From Peribolospora baueri (lineage: Eukaryota > Basidiomycota > Peribolosporomycetes > Peribolosporales > Peribolosporaceae): a stretch of 64,000 nt of DNA. Each line of letters opens with the position of its first letter. Position 1 is the first letter of the stretch. The translations under genes were made by a program, and so were the position numbers. The notes under the pieces are model-generated. The model saw only the letters and a list, made by a program, of their open reading frames with translations, did no database searches and was not told the DNA's origin. Of the stretch, positions 10,101 through 21,770 are shown in pieces. The stretch is taken from the NCBI GenBank assembly GCA_029717555.1, contig JAMDHS010000007.1:62001-126000 (forward strand), read 5' to 3'.

Positions 10101-12433
10101 ATGAGACATACCCACAGCTCCGCGGTCACGTCGGTCAGCAGGGCAGGTCGGTCGTCGGCTGCTTCTTTGACGCGCCTCAGCGATCGGACGGTGCGATGCA
10201 GTCCGTGGCTAAGGAGAGAAATCATCAGGCGTCTGATGAAGACGCCAACCGCCTCTTCCTCAAAACTAACGAACGCGTCCTCGACCTGAGTCTCCGTGAG
10301 TCTTTGCGATCTGGCTCGCTGGAGCCTCAGAGACGCTTCGATCGCAAACCATAACAACCACAACTTCGGCTCGAAAACGCGCCCACTGACTTCCGAGGAC
10401 CGCAATTCGAGATCGGCGAGGCGCTGAAATAGGTGATCGAGCTGCCCTTGAAAGAAAGAAGCGAGCACCTTGACGGCCGCAGACCCGGCGTGCATCAGAG
10501 TGGTGGAAATATACGCGTGCAGAAAACGCATCACTTCGTCGGTCGCTTTGGCAAATATGCCAGGTTCCTGCCCTGTCGAAGCGATCGCCTCCAAAGTGGC
10601 GAAGATGCCGTCGAAGATGATCGGCAGATTGCCCTGCAGCTCTTCAGGTTTTGCTGATGGATCCAGATACAAATCGAAGGCGTGACCGGAGCGAGGAGAA
10701 AGCGTATCTGACCGCGAGTGGCCGTGCAACACACTGATAAGATCGTATAGCCGCCCCTTCCCGATGTACGAATCCGAGTGGAACCTGATCCCCGACGGCA
10801 GGGGTCGGACGCCAAAGTCGGGCGAAAACTTGCGGATGCTAGAAAAGGTGTCATGGTCCTCTCCATGCAATGACTGAGGCACACTTGGCCCCTGCTCTGG
10901 CTCGCTGACTTCGTGCAAAAAGCCATTAGGTTCGAAAGAGCGCCCTCTACCATGTTCAGGGCCGCGGTCTGGTCTGGATTGACGTGAGGCGGAACCGTAA
11001 GTCCGATGCGGTCCTTGCCGTCTGGCTTGCGGAGGATGTCCATTCAGGGATCGATCATTCAGGGATCGATCACGGTTCGAAAACGCTCGGGGACTTGGGT
11101 GACCTGCTTGCTCCTTCTCTCCGTGCAACAAATTGACGAGCTCAACCAACCTTCTCTGACGAGAATATGAGTTATGCTTGCGCCGGGGAGGGCGCGAGGC
11201 CGCGAGGGATTTGCGCTCCCGGCGTGTGGGCGTCCTGATCTCCGCAGAGAGGAAAGTGGGCGGTGACATGGGCGGAGAGGGCGACACCTGTTGTGCTTGC
11301 TCTTCCTCGTCGTCTACCAAGCTGATCGTGCCAACCAATTTCCTTTTGCTGGCCTGGAGCCTCTGCTCTCGCGTGGAAGGCCGCGAGACCAATGCTGATA
11401 TTCGAGTTGGTCTTCGCCTTCTGACCGGATTAACCGGGTCTTCAGATTGATCTGACTCTGACGCTTCAGAAGAAGGGAAGGACTCCTCCGAGGAAGAGAA
11501 GGCAACTTCGGAGAGTGGGGAAGACTCTTCCGAAGAGGCAATACGGATACGCTTCCTTCTAGGCCTAGGCGGATCCGGCCTGGGTGATTCCGGTGTTCTA
11601 GTAGGGCTGGGAGCGTTCGAACCATTTCGACGTCGTCTCATGTCGTCCAACGCTTGCTCCCTCTCTAATCGTTCCAATTCGCGCAGGGTGGCATCGCGAA
11701 CAATTGCGTCCTGCCAGTCGTTGCGGAGGAGCATCCGCCGGTAATAGGACCGCTCTGACGTGTAAGGGTTGAGCTGCTGGGCTGTGCGTTGACGCAGGGA
11801 GCGCTTGGGAGCGGAGGACCGGGACGCGGCCAGCTCCTCGTCTAGAAGATCGGGCAAACGAGACAGGTGGGATGCGCTTTGTTCCTCAACGACGCGAATG
11901 GGGAGAGAAGACGAAGGCGCAACCAAGCCGTCGTCTTGATCCGGTTGACCGACCGTGGCGGTGGAGAAACTTGGTCTTTCCTTGTCCACATCGTCCCTGT
12001 CCCCGTTGCCCCCTACGTCCCCAACAGAGGGAGGACGCACGACAGCCGATGTCCCGTCTGATACTGACCGGAAAAATGGCGACGAAGGAGGGACTGATCC
12101 TTCGTCATATACCTGCTCCAACGAGATAGAAGGGGCGACCTTGTCCCCATCCATCGCGACCTCCATCGCTCCCCCCTCTCTAGCGTCTTCATGGACAGGA
12201 CGACGTTCCTGATCGACGGTAGCCGCTCCCTCGTCCGGTCCGATCCCCACCACCCCCTCCCCTCCCGCGTCAATTCCAACATCACCGCCACCGCCTCTAT
12301 CCACGGAGCGCTCGCCTCCGCCAGATCGAGGATATTCATCGCCAGCGAGCTCCGAGCGCGGGACGTCGAGGACGAGCTCTTCTTGCACCTCTTCGGGTTC
12401 CGAGGTGCCAACGACATCGTCATCGACCTGCAT
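7193..12433 (-). CDS. MUS7: Mus7/MMS22-type replication fork repair protein
   Basis: Seven exons (12433-8917, 8850-8582, 8502-8164, 8091-7899, 7849-7698, 7626-7413, 7344-7193) give one frame of 1611 residues. The first 650 residues are predicted disordered, with many Ser, Arg and acidic runs. The rest is all-helical. Best-conserved stretches are IKRLKRFFSRVAPIRTLPF, the following LLNHYSIVMIFLHLVPESYN, LRQLRGFLDFADADHSS, and the exon beginning SFKEQFLDIW. This pattern fits the Mus7/MMS22 family, which supports homologous-recombination repair of stalled replication forks together with a cullin ligase in yeasts. The start is the first ATG (MQVDDD), just upstream of the acidic stretch. The last exon is chosen because it keeps phase and ends in a Ser/Pro-rich tail; it is the least certain. 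Family assignment is by motif pattern only. Confidence 0.72.
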
Positions 12434-13075
12434 GTCTTTTGCAAGGGAAAGACAAGAGAAAAAAAGGAACCGCCAGAAGCTGCTCAGCGTCCGAAAAGGG
12501 AGGAAGGGAATTAAGGCGGTCTTGATGACGCGCGTTGCTCGCACGTTCGCTCACCTCCTACGTCGCGTGTCCAACTTCAACGCGGCGACATCCGAATAGG
12601 CCGCATGTTACGTCGGAGAGTAAAGTTGATCGCAATCACCGGGACGCCTTATGAATCACAGAAAAAGAGGAATGGGCGTGGACGAGACAGAAGCTGGGGA
12701 CTGGCAACCTAGTAAAGAGGAAGAGGAGTCTTTCCTCGCTTTCATCGTCTCCGTCATCGTTAATGAACGCGTCCGCACGCGACCGCGTCGTAACCCTAAC
12801 AGGGCCGACCGCCTCACAGCCGGCCTACACTCGCTCGTTTCAGACGTGCGGAAAGGTCTAAACAAGAGAGATCCGGATGCTCCGAGGGAAAGGAAAGGAG
12901 CCCCGGACTAAAGTATACATTGACCGAGTTCCCTCTCCAAAGGTATATCCCAAGTCACCACCGACCGATCGGTCGACCGAACCCAACCAAGAGAAAAAAA
13001 AAGGGCGATCAGAGGGAATCCGGGCACACGCCCGGACGCTGGCTATCTATCCCGCCCATGCCGTCCCACCCTCGC
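12434..13075. other. Intergenic region upstream of MUS7
   Basis: No gene seen in these 640 bp. The region holds the promoter of the minus-strand MUS7 gene and the 3' region of the double-Myb gene. A donor-like GGTGAGCG near 12551-12558 (minus strand) suggests the 5' untranslated region may be spliced. A telomere-repeat-like sequence is listed separately. Confidence 0.4.
12791..12800. promoter_or_regulatory. Telomere-repeat-like site (TAACCCTAAC)
   Basis: TAACCCTAAC equals 1.6 units of the TTAGGG-type telomere repeat read on the other strand. It lies about 360 bp upstream of the MUS7 start codon. Such teloboxes are promoter sites for Teb1/Tbf1/Tay1-type Myb proteins in other fungi, and a Tay1-like gene is adjacent. 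Whether it is used is unknown. Confidence 0.35.
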
Positions 13076-15171
13076 TCACTCGCTGATCCATCCAGGGTCC
13101 ATGAAAACAGACTTCTGATCCGGATCGTGCATGCCCTCAAGATAAAGCCCCTCAAGCCTGTCCAAACTCGCGTCTCCGCTCAGGCTCATCGACTTGCCCT
13201 GGTGTCCCAAATGGTGGAACGACCCCGCCGCGCCGTCGTGCCCGGCCCCAACCCCGCCTCCATGACCCCATCCGTTTATCGGAGAGCTACTAGTGGAGCC
13301 AAGAGTCAAGCCAGCAAACCCACCGGAGCCGGAGGAGATGCCTAGCTCGGACACGCTAGCCGATCGGGAAGCCAGACCAAAACTGGAGAAGGGCCCACCG
13401 GTGAAAGAGGAGGAGGTCGTGGCTGTCTCCCACACCGCATCTGCCTGGGACGTGGGAGCTGGTGAAGACGTAAACGGCGGCGAGGTGAATGCGTGTTGGT
13501 GGGGATGATGATGAGAGAGGGCAAGCGGATGCGATTGCCACCCGTTCCGTGTGGCGGCGGCGGTCGTCGGCGGTGCGAGCGACCCGAGCGTGGGCGTGTC
13601 GGGTGTCTGACTCCAGTTAATGAGGTTGAGCACCTCGGTGGTGGACTGACTGGCGAGCGGATTGGGAGAGGCGCTCCCGTTGGAATGGAAGGAGAACTGT
13701 CCTCCCAACGTCAGATCCGGTGTCGACGCTCGACGGAAGCGTTTGCCCAGGCCGACCGTCTCGGACGACGAACGTTCGAACCGGGATGAGGTAAGGGCGG
13801 AGACGGGAAGGCTGCCCGTTCGTGCAGAGGGGGCGAGAGTCAAGGCGGCTGGGTCTATGCCACCGTCCGCGGCAAGCGTCATCTTCCCCGGCTCTAGGTG
13901 GCGGTGATGTTCCCGTTTGACCACGGGCGGACGACGCCCGCCGATGGATTCTGACAAGGCTGCCGTCTCCGCGTTTTTCACCAACGACTCGGTCTCGTCC
14001 TCTGGCTCCTTTTTCGTCGCTTTGGGCCCGCTGCGTCTCCCAGCCCGGCCCGTCGCGGTGCTCGTGCCCGCGCCGGACGGGTTTGCACCGGATGCAGCAG
14101 AAGTCTGAGCTGCCGCTGAAGCTGCTTCGGCGGCGGCGCTCGCCTTCTTCTTCGACACGGTCAAACGAGGCTTGTAGCCTTCCGACAAGTAGAGGTCGTA
14201 GAATCGGTTTCTGAAACGGTCGCGAAGGTCCGTAGACCGGCGCTCGTTGTTGATGAAGATGGGATCTCTGGCGATCTTGGACCACGATGTTCCGTACTGA
14301 CAAGGACAAGGAGGATATGTGCGCCTGGCCTGAGCGACATAGTGGACGAGTGCAGAGCGGTCCGACGACCGGCTAGCTCACCTTCTCGTACCCCCGTTTG
14401 AGTGCCACGTCTTCCTCCTCTGTGAACGGTCTCCTCTCGGCACCCTTGCCCTTCGCGAATATGCTCTTCCCGTCCTCCGTCCGGCTGCGCTCACCAGTGC
14501 GGATGTGCGTCTTGGCGTTCGGATACAGCTCACGATACGCGTCGGGGAAGTAGGTGCGAAATCGGTCTTTGAGGTCGACCGGCGTGCGGTTTTGAAACTG
14601 CAGGTTCGGATCCGCGAGCATGGCTGACCACTTGCCGACGCCCCACTTGGATCGGAAGGACGTATGGCAAGCGAGAGGTGGGACGTGGGAAGGATGGAAC
14701 CATGTCGGACGGGACGACCAAAGTCAGAATGTATGCTCGCCCGAGCGACGTGACCAGCTTGAGAGAGCGGAAAGGCCATCGATTTATACCACTCACGACG
14801 TTGCAACCTTTGACGAGCATCTCCGTCTCCTCCTCGCTCCAAAGCACCTTCTCCTTGCCCTTGCCTCTGCCTCCCCCCGGCCGCTCCGTCCGCTCCGCCT
14901 TAGGCTTGGCCTTGTCCGTGCAGCTCGGGGCAGCCTCTTCGGACTTTTCACACCGGTCCTTTGCAACCGCACCGCTGGATCCTGCCAAGTTCAAGCCGTT
15001 AGTCTGGGCCGTCCTGGAAGGCGTGCTCGGGACGGAACTCGATCTGGAGAGGAGCGCGGGCGAGATGGTGGGTTCGTCGGCCACAGCAAACAACGGCGGG
15101 GGCATGGTCGCAGAAGGAATGGAAGACGTGGGCATGGACGAAACACGGCTGTGGAGAGTAGAAGGGGACAT
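13076..15171 (-). CDS. TAY1: Tay1/Teb1-like double-Myb telomere DNA-binding protein
   Basis: Three exons (15171-14797, 14645-14382, 14296-13076) encode 619 residues. Two Myb domains sit near residues 108-165 and 192-245. The first has VLWSEEETEML, WGVGKWSAML and then TPVDLKDRFRTYF. The second has FTEEEDVALKRGYEK, YGTSWSKIA and STDLRDRFRNRF. VDLKDRFR and TDLRDRFR match the telobox consensus VDLKDKWRN of third helices that read TTAGGG repeats. Paired Myb domains with this motif define the Tay1/Teb1 (Mug152) group, which binds duplex telomere DNA and teloboxes in promoters. The rest is low-complexity: Ser/Pro-rich N-terminus, a Lys/Ala patch after Myb2, and a Gly/Ser/His-rich C-terminal half. 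The introns fall inside the two Myb domains. Orthology is by architecture and is fairly secure at group level. Confidence 0.8.
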
Positions 15172-15520
15172 GGAAGAGGGACGCTGGCGAGGAAAATGGT
15201 AGATGTCAAGGAGCGAGTCGTCCGAGGTCGGCAGCGATCACCACCGCGGCCATGGTCGTAATGGCACGTCTATTGAATTATATTTCAATACAATCCCATT
15301 TTAACAGGCTTGAACCCACTAGTCGCCGTCCTCTATAGGCCGACCTTAAGACTGCCTTCAGTCCGCGATGGGTGGCTTCTTAGTTACACACCAACACAAA
15401 GGGCTTCTACACACTGTAAAAGGAGCCAGCCAACGAGAAATTCGACGGACAGATACGGCATCATCGCACTAGAAGATGGGCGGTTCCGATATGAAGGGAG
15501 GGACAGGGCAACGAGGCGGA
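15172..15520. other. Intergenic region between TAY1-like and SRP1-like genes
   Basis: About 350 bp with no gene. It is the promoter side of the minus-strand TAY1-like gene and the 3' side of the SR-protein gene. A short AT-rich patch lies near 15270-15305. Confidence 0.4.
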
Positions 15521-17109
15521 CTACGCTGTGACAGACTCTATACCCGACTCAGGGGAACGGCACTCGCTCTTGCTCGATGACCTGCTCCTCTTTGGAGACA
15601 TGTCGCCACCGCCCTCCTTTCCGTGGTCGTTGTCGTCGTTGTTGGTGGGCGGGGTCGACTGGTCGTTTTTATCTTCCCTGGGAACCCCATCTTCCTTGGG
15701 AGCCCCATCTTCCCTCGGAGCCCCCTCGCTCCGGTCGGCGCGCCCGTCCGGCTCCACACTGCCATCCCGGGCCTTCTCCTCGCGCCTCTCGCGCCTTGAA
15801 GGCAATGGAGACCGCTCCTGCTCCTGCTCCTTCCGCGCTCGCGCTCATCGTCGTACTTGTCCTCGCGATGGGAGGGGCGCCTGTCCGGATCATCCCTCGG
15901 CGACGGAGAGCGTCGAGAGGAGCGCCTGTCCAGATCATCCCTCGGCGACGGAGAACGCCGACGCCGGGGGGGCGGGGAACGGGAGCGACGACGACGGGTC
16001 GAAGGAGAACGACGGCGAGGAGGGGAACGAGAACGGCCGGAACGGCGACCCCCCCTTCCACCGTCGAAGCGCCAGGCCGAGGAGGGAGCGTTTTTGGCGT
16101 ACTAAAGAGGAGAGCGGAAGATGAGTTTTGACAAACATATGAGACTGACAGACATACAACCAGTTCGTCGAAGGGCCGCGTCGCGCTCACCTGAATGCTG
16201 ATGGCGTACGGCCCAAACCGGAGCCCGTGCAAATCGTAGTACGCATCCTGCCAAAGAAGGAGTAACGATAAGGATGCGTGCCTGCAACTGTCGAACAGAC
16301 CGGATCGCTCGCTCGCTCGCCAACTTACCTCTGCGTCACGCTCATTTGCGAACTCCACAAACGCATACCTAATCCACCGACACGCCGCGCCGATCAGATC
16401 CACACGCGACACCGATACCGATCGAGCAGAATTGCATCGCGTCCATCCAACAAAGCACCACCAATCCGCCACCAATCGTTCGTTCGACAAACAAGAAAGC
16501 ACAGGTTGAGCGTCTCGTTCGGTGTTTTCGTTTGTTCGTCCGTCCTTCCATCGTTCAACAGCGCCCTCGACGTCGTTTTCAAGCGTCCGCGAGAGGAGAT
16601 GATGGATGGAAGGGAAAGGTGGACGCCGACGTCTCGAGAACCGCGCGGTCGGGTGGCGGGCGTACTCCTTAATCTCGTCTCCCCAGTCCATCCTCGTGTC
16701 CTCATCAGCACGTGCGTGGGATGGCGGCACTACGGATGGACGAACGGGGAAAGCCATCATCCACAGCGGGACGAAAGCCAAGGAAGGAAGGGGATTGGAT
16801 AGGATACGGATAGGGGTAGTGACGGACGAGTAGTGGAGACAGAGACGGTACTCACGGTTTGGACGTGGGCGTGCGAGGGGCGGGAATGTCGCAGCGGACG
16901 AGGGGGCCCATCCTAGGGGAGGGTGCAAAAAAGGGAGGTAGGCGCCAATAAAGTCGGATCAGCAAGCTGATGGCCGGGTTGGCGCGAAGAGGTGGGGCGA
17001 CGGCGGGCTCAGGACCTCACCTCTCAAACTCGTAAGCCAACTCCCTGGCCCTCATATTGGGGGGGAAGCCGGCGACGAAGAGCGTAGTTTTTGCACCGCG
17101 GCGACTCAT
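15521..17109 (-). CDS. SRP1: SR-type splicing factor, Srp1-like (RRM plus RS tail)
   Basis: Exons 17109-17021, 16912-16856, 16368-16329, 16247-16191 and one from 16103 downward. The start MSRRGAKTTLFVAGF followed by MRARELAYEFERMGPLVRCD, then YAFVEFANERDAEDAYYDLH and YAISIQ-YAKNAPSSAWRF, is one RRM that closely follows fission-yeast Srp1. The tail is an RS domain with RSRSPPRRRSPSTRRRRSRS and two tandem copies of an RRSPSPRDD unit. Near 15795-15835 the natural frame switches. The frame continued from the RRM runs on to a stop at 15538 with unlikely composition. The frame beginning near 15805 gives an acidic, Ser/Arg-rich tail (SPKRSRSSSKSECRSPESG) ending at 15521. A cryptic short intron or a sequence error could explain this, so the 3' structure is uncertain. 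The protein acts in pre-mRNA splicing in the nucleus. Confidence 0.8.
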
Positions 17110-17948
17110 CTGTCTATTCGTCGGCGTTGGATGGTGGCAAGAAGAAAGGAGACGGAAGATTGTCGTGCGACCGCGATCGGATCGGTAATAACCCTACTTT
17201 TTTCGGCGCAAGCCTGACGCGGTCGGGCCACAACGCCTGCCGCAGTAAGTTGCGGGAGCGTGTTAGAGCGAGACTGTATTGCCGCACTTCCTTTTCTCCG
17301 AAGGCAAGTTTCTGCGCGACGAGAAGAGACGGGAAGAGGAAGGGATGCGAGACAGGGAGAAAATGCATGGATGGAAAGGGAAGAGAGAGTATGAGGAGAG
17401 GTGAAAAAGAAACACGAAACGAGGTCCGCAAGAGACGATACAAGACGAGACTAGGAAGCGGGTGACTTGGGGGAAGACACAGCGACATCAACTTCACGGC
17501 TATCAACTGGGCGTGCTTCGCGATTCTCATCAAGCATCGAAGTCTTAACACCTGTGAGTACAAACTAGACAAGTAAAGCAGGTGAAGTGGACGGACTGAG
17601 GATGACCGCGATGCCGAGCTTCTACCGCTACCGTTGCGCAGATGTCCTCCTGTTCGGAGTCGCAGGCTTCCTTGTCCTCGTCGGTCATTGCGCGTAGCAC
17701 CGTTTCCGTTCTCTTTCCCTCATCCGCCTCTTCCGGCCCCAGTAGTTCACCGTTGTCATTACCGTCATCGTCAGCATTCTCGGTCTGACTCTGGGACGCG
17801 TGTAGGCTACAAAGAAGGCCGTCGTAGGCAGAGAACGGAGAACGGAGGACGCAGGTCCGCCCCACCTTTCGCTCTCTCAGTTGTATTGCTCTCACCGCAC
17901 TGCCCGCTATCAGAATCGACTGCATTCCGTTCGGTCCCATCGATATCA
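17110..17948. other. Intergenic region upstream of SRP1-like gene
   Basis: About 840 bp without a recognisable gene. It carries the promoter of the SR-protein gene. A single telobox-like AACCCTA lies at 17190-17196, about 80 bp upstream of the start codon; one 7-mer of this kind is expected by chance in a region this size. Confidence 0.35.
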
Positions 17949-20884
17949 TCATACGGGGTTTTTCGAAGCTTGCGCCAACAAGGCGGCGATATGAGCCGGT
18001 AGACCCCCTGCCCCAGTTGGTGCTGGTGGCGGTACCGTCGATGCTGCTGCCTTCGCCTGTGGCACGCCACCTCCGGCCTGGCTCGGAGGCGCACCAGCAG
18101 GCGGACCGGGCACGGGCGCTGGACGAGCGGGTAGCGCCGCCTGAGCCGGGGCCGGGACCCGAGCTGGAGCCTGAGCTGGAGCCTGAGCCGGTGGACCGGA
18201 TGCGTTCGCAGCTGCCGGCGGCTGTTGTAGAGCGGAGAGGAGCTGTTGCACCTTCTGCGCTTGCGCTAAACGATCATCTCCAGCCTTTGCGAACGGGTGA
18301 ACGAGAAACTTGTCAGCTTTTCACTCTCCACATCCTCTCCACCACGACGATGCTCACATTGACTTCGGCCCGCGCCGGCGGCGGCGCTCCCCGCGGGTCG
18401 CGAGCGTGGTCCTCTCTTGCAGGGCCGGCCTCGTACGGCAGCGGCGGGCGAGCCAGATCCTGCCATGCGGCCGGGGCAGGAGGAGGTGGCCGTCTGCGCT
18501 CGTCCTCGTACCTGGCATCGTAGTAGGCCCCTTCGTAGCGCGACTCGCTTTCTGGACGCCGTTCCGGAGGTGGCCGTCCGCCTCGAGTTGGTCGACGGTC
18601 ATCGCGAAAGCGGTGAGCCGGATCGGTATTGCTGCCTCTGTCGTCATTGTGCAGACGACGGTGAGCGAGATGCGACCAAGCCTTTCGTCGCCCACCAAAC
18701 CAGCTCACCTCTCTGAGACGGGCATGTCCCATGCAAACTTGATGTCCCACCTGCCGTCCGCAAACAGCTGGTTCTGCTCGCGATCATGGGCCAACTCGCA
18801 CGCTCTCGAGTCCCAGAACTCAATGAAGCGTTGACTGTCGAAGAAACATTGCCAGACCGATAGGTTGTACAGCTTGTGGGCATAACGCTGGGCCGTCACG
18901 TTCGCTAGATGACGACGTCGACTCACTTGGGATGGTCTTTGTACACCCTGATGCTTTTGATCTCTCCGTACTGACCGAATTGCCGTCTCAACCCCTCTTC
19001 GGGGATAGGGCTACGCGCAGCCGAATCCCGCAACGCAAGAAATAGCGTCCCTTGGTTCTTCTCTCGGTCGCATCTCTGCTTCTGCTCCTCCTCACGGGGT
19101 AGTGAGAAATGCACGTCGATCTGCGGTGTTGCACCAAACGTACGCCCGAGATGAGCTCCAAAGCTGGCAATGACACATCCCGCAATACCTCTACCCATCA
19201 CTCACCGGTCGACCGCCGACTTCGGCTCCCTGCAGACGCTCGCGAGCTAGCTCTGCAGCCCTAAGATCATACTACATAGACAGAGACAATACGAGGTGAG
19301 CGAATGCCAAAGAGTTGCACGCAGAATCTCGACGGTCGCATCGAAGTAGACACTAACGAACGTGACGAAAACCATGCCACGCTTGGCGATGAGATCGAAA
19401 AACGTCTTGATCTCGCCATATTGCTCGAACATGGCACGCATCTCAGGCGATGGCGTCTCGTACTGTTGTTGTGTTCGCAGGCAAATGGTCAGCATTCCGA
19501 TAGGGTGGCAAACACAACACAAAAAGTTGTTCGTTCGACCGTTCGGTTGACTGTCGAGTCCGGCCTCACCATGATGTTACGAATGAACAGAGTCCTGCAA
19601 GGCCGCTCCCTGGCTATCCTTTCCTCGATCAGCGCGACGTGGTCCGTGGACGTCTCCCTGTCCTCGTATCTCTCGCGCGGGTAATCTCGCTCTGCCTTCT
19701 GACGATGCTCATCTCTGCGACCATCGCGGGGAGGGTAGTCCTGCCGACCGCCTTCGAAGTAGTCCGGTCGGTCAAAGGAGCCGGCACGGTAAGGAGGGCG
19801 TGCGTCTTCGAAAGGACGGTACGGCTCCTCTCCGGCGTAATCACGTCGCGCTCTGCCACCGGAAAAGCGGCGCTCAGAGGAATAACCTGGCGACCGAAAC
19901 CTGTGTCGAGCGGGGGGTGCGCCAGAATAAGGATCTGTTGGCGACGACAACGAGGGATACGCCAGTCAGAAAGAGATATGACGGAAATGGAAAAGGCGAC
20001 ACCGTGATCGACAGGACCGGAAGCTCAGCAGCAGGAGGATGTCCTTTATGACGACACTCCAGCTTCGTAAGGGAATTCACTCTCAGGTGACTTAATCCTT
20101 GCGAGTACGCCTAACCGGTCCAGCCTGACTGGTCACATGAGCGGACGAATGACGAGGGCGTACCTTGGTATCTTCCTCTCTCATTCAGAGACCAGCTCGC
20201 ATTCGGATCCTTATATCTGGACGGAAATCCGCGTTCGTCCGCAGGAGGCGGCTGGTGAGCAAATGACGACTGCCAAGGCTCAGGAGGGGGAGGTCCGCTC
20301 GAAAAACCCTGCCGCGGCGGGGGCACTCCGCCGCTCCTCGCCATGGGCATATGAGACGACGCAGGGGGCAGCGGCGGCGTGTAAACATGTCGGTCCTGCT
20401 GTGAAGGACCGCCGCCGAAGCCGGGAGGTCCAAGTAGGGCAGACGAATACGGCGGAAGCGCTCCTGTAGGACCTGGCAGCTCGCTGGGAGGATACGACGC
20501 GTCATACGCGGAGCCCGATGCGGGCGGCGGCGGGAACCTTTGATCGTATGGGGGGAGAGGTGGCGGTGGGCGGTCATAGAGCGCCGGCGGCGGGGGTGCG
20601 AACGAGGGAGGCACATCCGGGCGTACCCTCGGCGGTGGAGGCTGTTCATACTGTGCGGAAGGACGGCCAAGGGTGCCGTTCGAATACCCGCCAGGGCTAT
20701 AGGGGTCCTCATAGTGCGGCGGAGGTGGGCCGGCTCGCCGACCAAAGTCGGTTAGTGGAGGGTACGGCGGGTTACCTCGCATGGGCGCACTGCCGCCGCG
20801 TGCAGGGGGCGGGCCTTGGTAGTCGGAAGCCCGGGAAGGTGGGGGTCGGTGGTCATACCCTCCGTAAGGGTGATGGTGACTCAT
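17949..20884 (-). CDS. Mei2-like protein with two tandem RRMs
   Basis: Eight exons (20884-20164, 19934-19570, 19462-19358, 19271-19206, 19120-18927, 18834-18709, 18637-18358, 18284-17949) give one frame of 730 residues. Residues 1-340 are Pro/Gly/Tyr-rich, then Arg/Asp-rich. RRM1 (about 350-430) has CRTLFIRNIM, MRAMFEQYGEIKTFFDL, GMVFVTFYDLRAAELA and IDVHFSLP. RRM2 (about 440-525) has GTLFLALRDS, LRRQFGQYGEIKSIRV and QRFIEFWDSRACELA. The spacing and the YDLRAA and VHFSLP motifs match the first two RRMs of Mei2-type RNA-binding proteins. The C-terminal Mei2 RRM is absent and is replaced by a Pro/Ala-rich tail. Members bind mRNA and link nutrition to development in fungi; the specific role here is unknown. 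It is divergent from the RAB5 gene. Confidence 0.8.
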
Positions 20885-21770
20885 TTTGAAGCGGGATCTC
20901 AGGGTGGAACCTCAAAGCTCTCGGACGGTATCGCGGGTGCACGAAGACGAGATGAAGACCGAACAGCCTAAGAAGCCAGAGGGAAAATGAAGAGGCGAGG
21001 CGGACAACTGCTTTCCCTCACTGACTGTCGCAACTCGACGGACGACCAGTTCCGTTTTGACCTTGATGTCTCAATGCAACGTTCCAAAGCTGGACGAGCG
21101 GAGCAATCGCACGCAAGCCGACGCTCCGGGTGACGCTACTTATGTGTGCGAGAGGGCTCACAAGCCGTGTTCAACGACGCTCTTCAGGCAATAGGAGGCA
21201 AGCTCAGTCGCTCAGATCGGTCCTCGAAGCGGCGGTAATCAGGGTGGAGGTCAAACCGGCGCTTCTCTCCGCGCGATCGGGCACTGAGATGACAAGGCGA
21301 CTGAGCGGGACTGCGACGGCGGAGAGCAGTTGCGATTGCGAGGAGTCCTTCAGCACAGCGACACTGGTCTGACCGCTCAACAGGGGTGCGCTGTTCGGTG
21401 AAAACGAAGGGCGAAGGGGTCGCGGGGAAGGGAGGGGGGCTCGGTCCTAGGTGTGGTGGGGACAGCAGAGCGTGCAAATAGATGTCTGGCCGGGACGACG
21501 GGACGGGAGAAGGCCCGACCTGGAATTCCCACGCTCCACGTGGCCGCCTCTCCGTGCCCCCTCTCTGATCGGGCACGGGCAACGACGCTCGCGTTGCGCA
21601 GCCGGGCGAGCGAAGCCGGCTTTCGCTGATCATCATCACTCCTCCTCCTCGCAGTGTTACTCTCCTCTCTTCCAACCCTCTGTACACGCTTGCCCAGACT
21701 GCCCTGAGCAACGCGTTCGCCCTTATCAACCACCACTTCGGCCCACCTGTCTCACCTGCGTCCTCCCAGG
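20885..21770. promoter_or_regulatory. Divergent promoter region, Mei2-like gene / RAB5
   Basis: 886 bp separate the divergent starts. No conserved coding exon is seen. The sequence just before the RAB5 start is pyrimidine-rich, as is usual for fungal transcription start regions. Confidence 0.4.
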
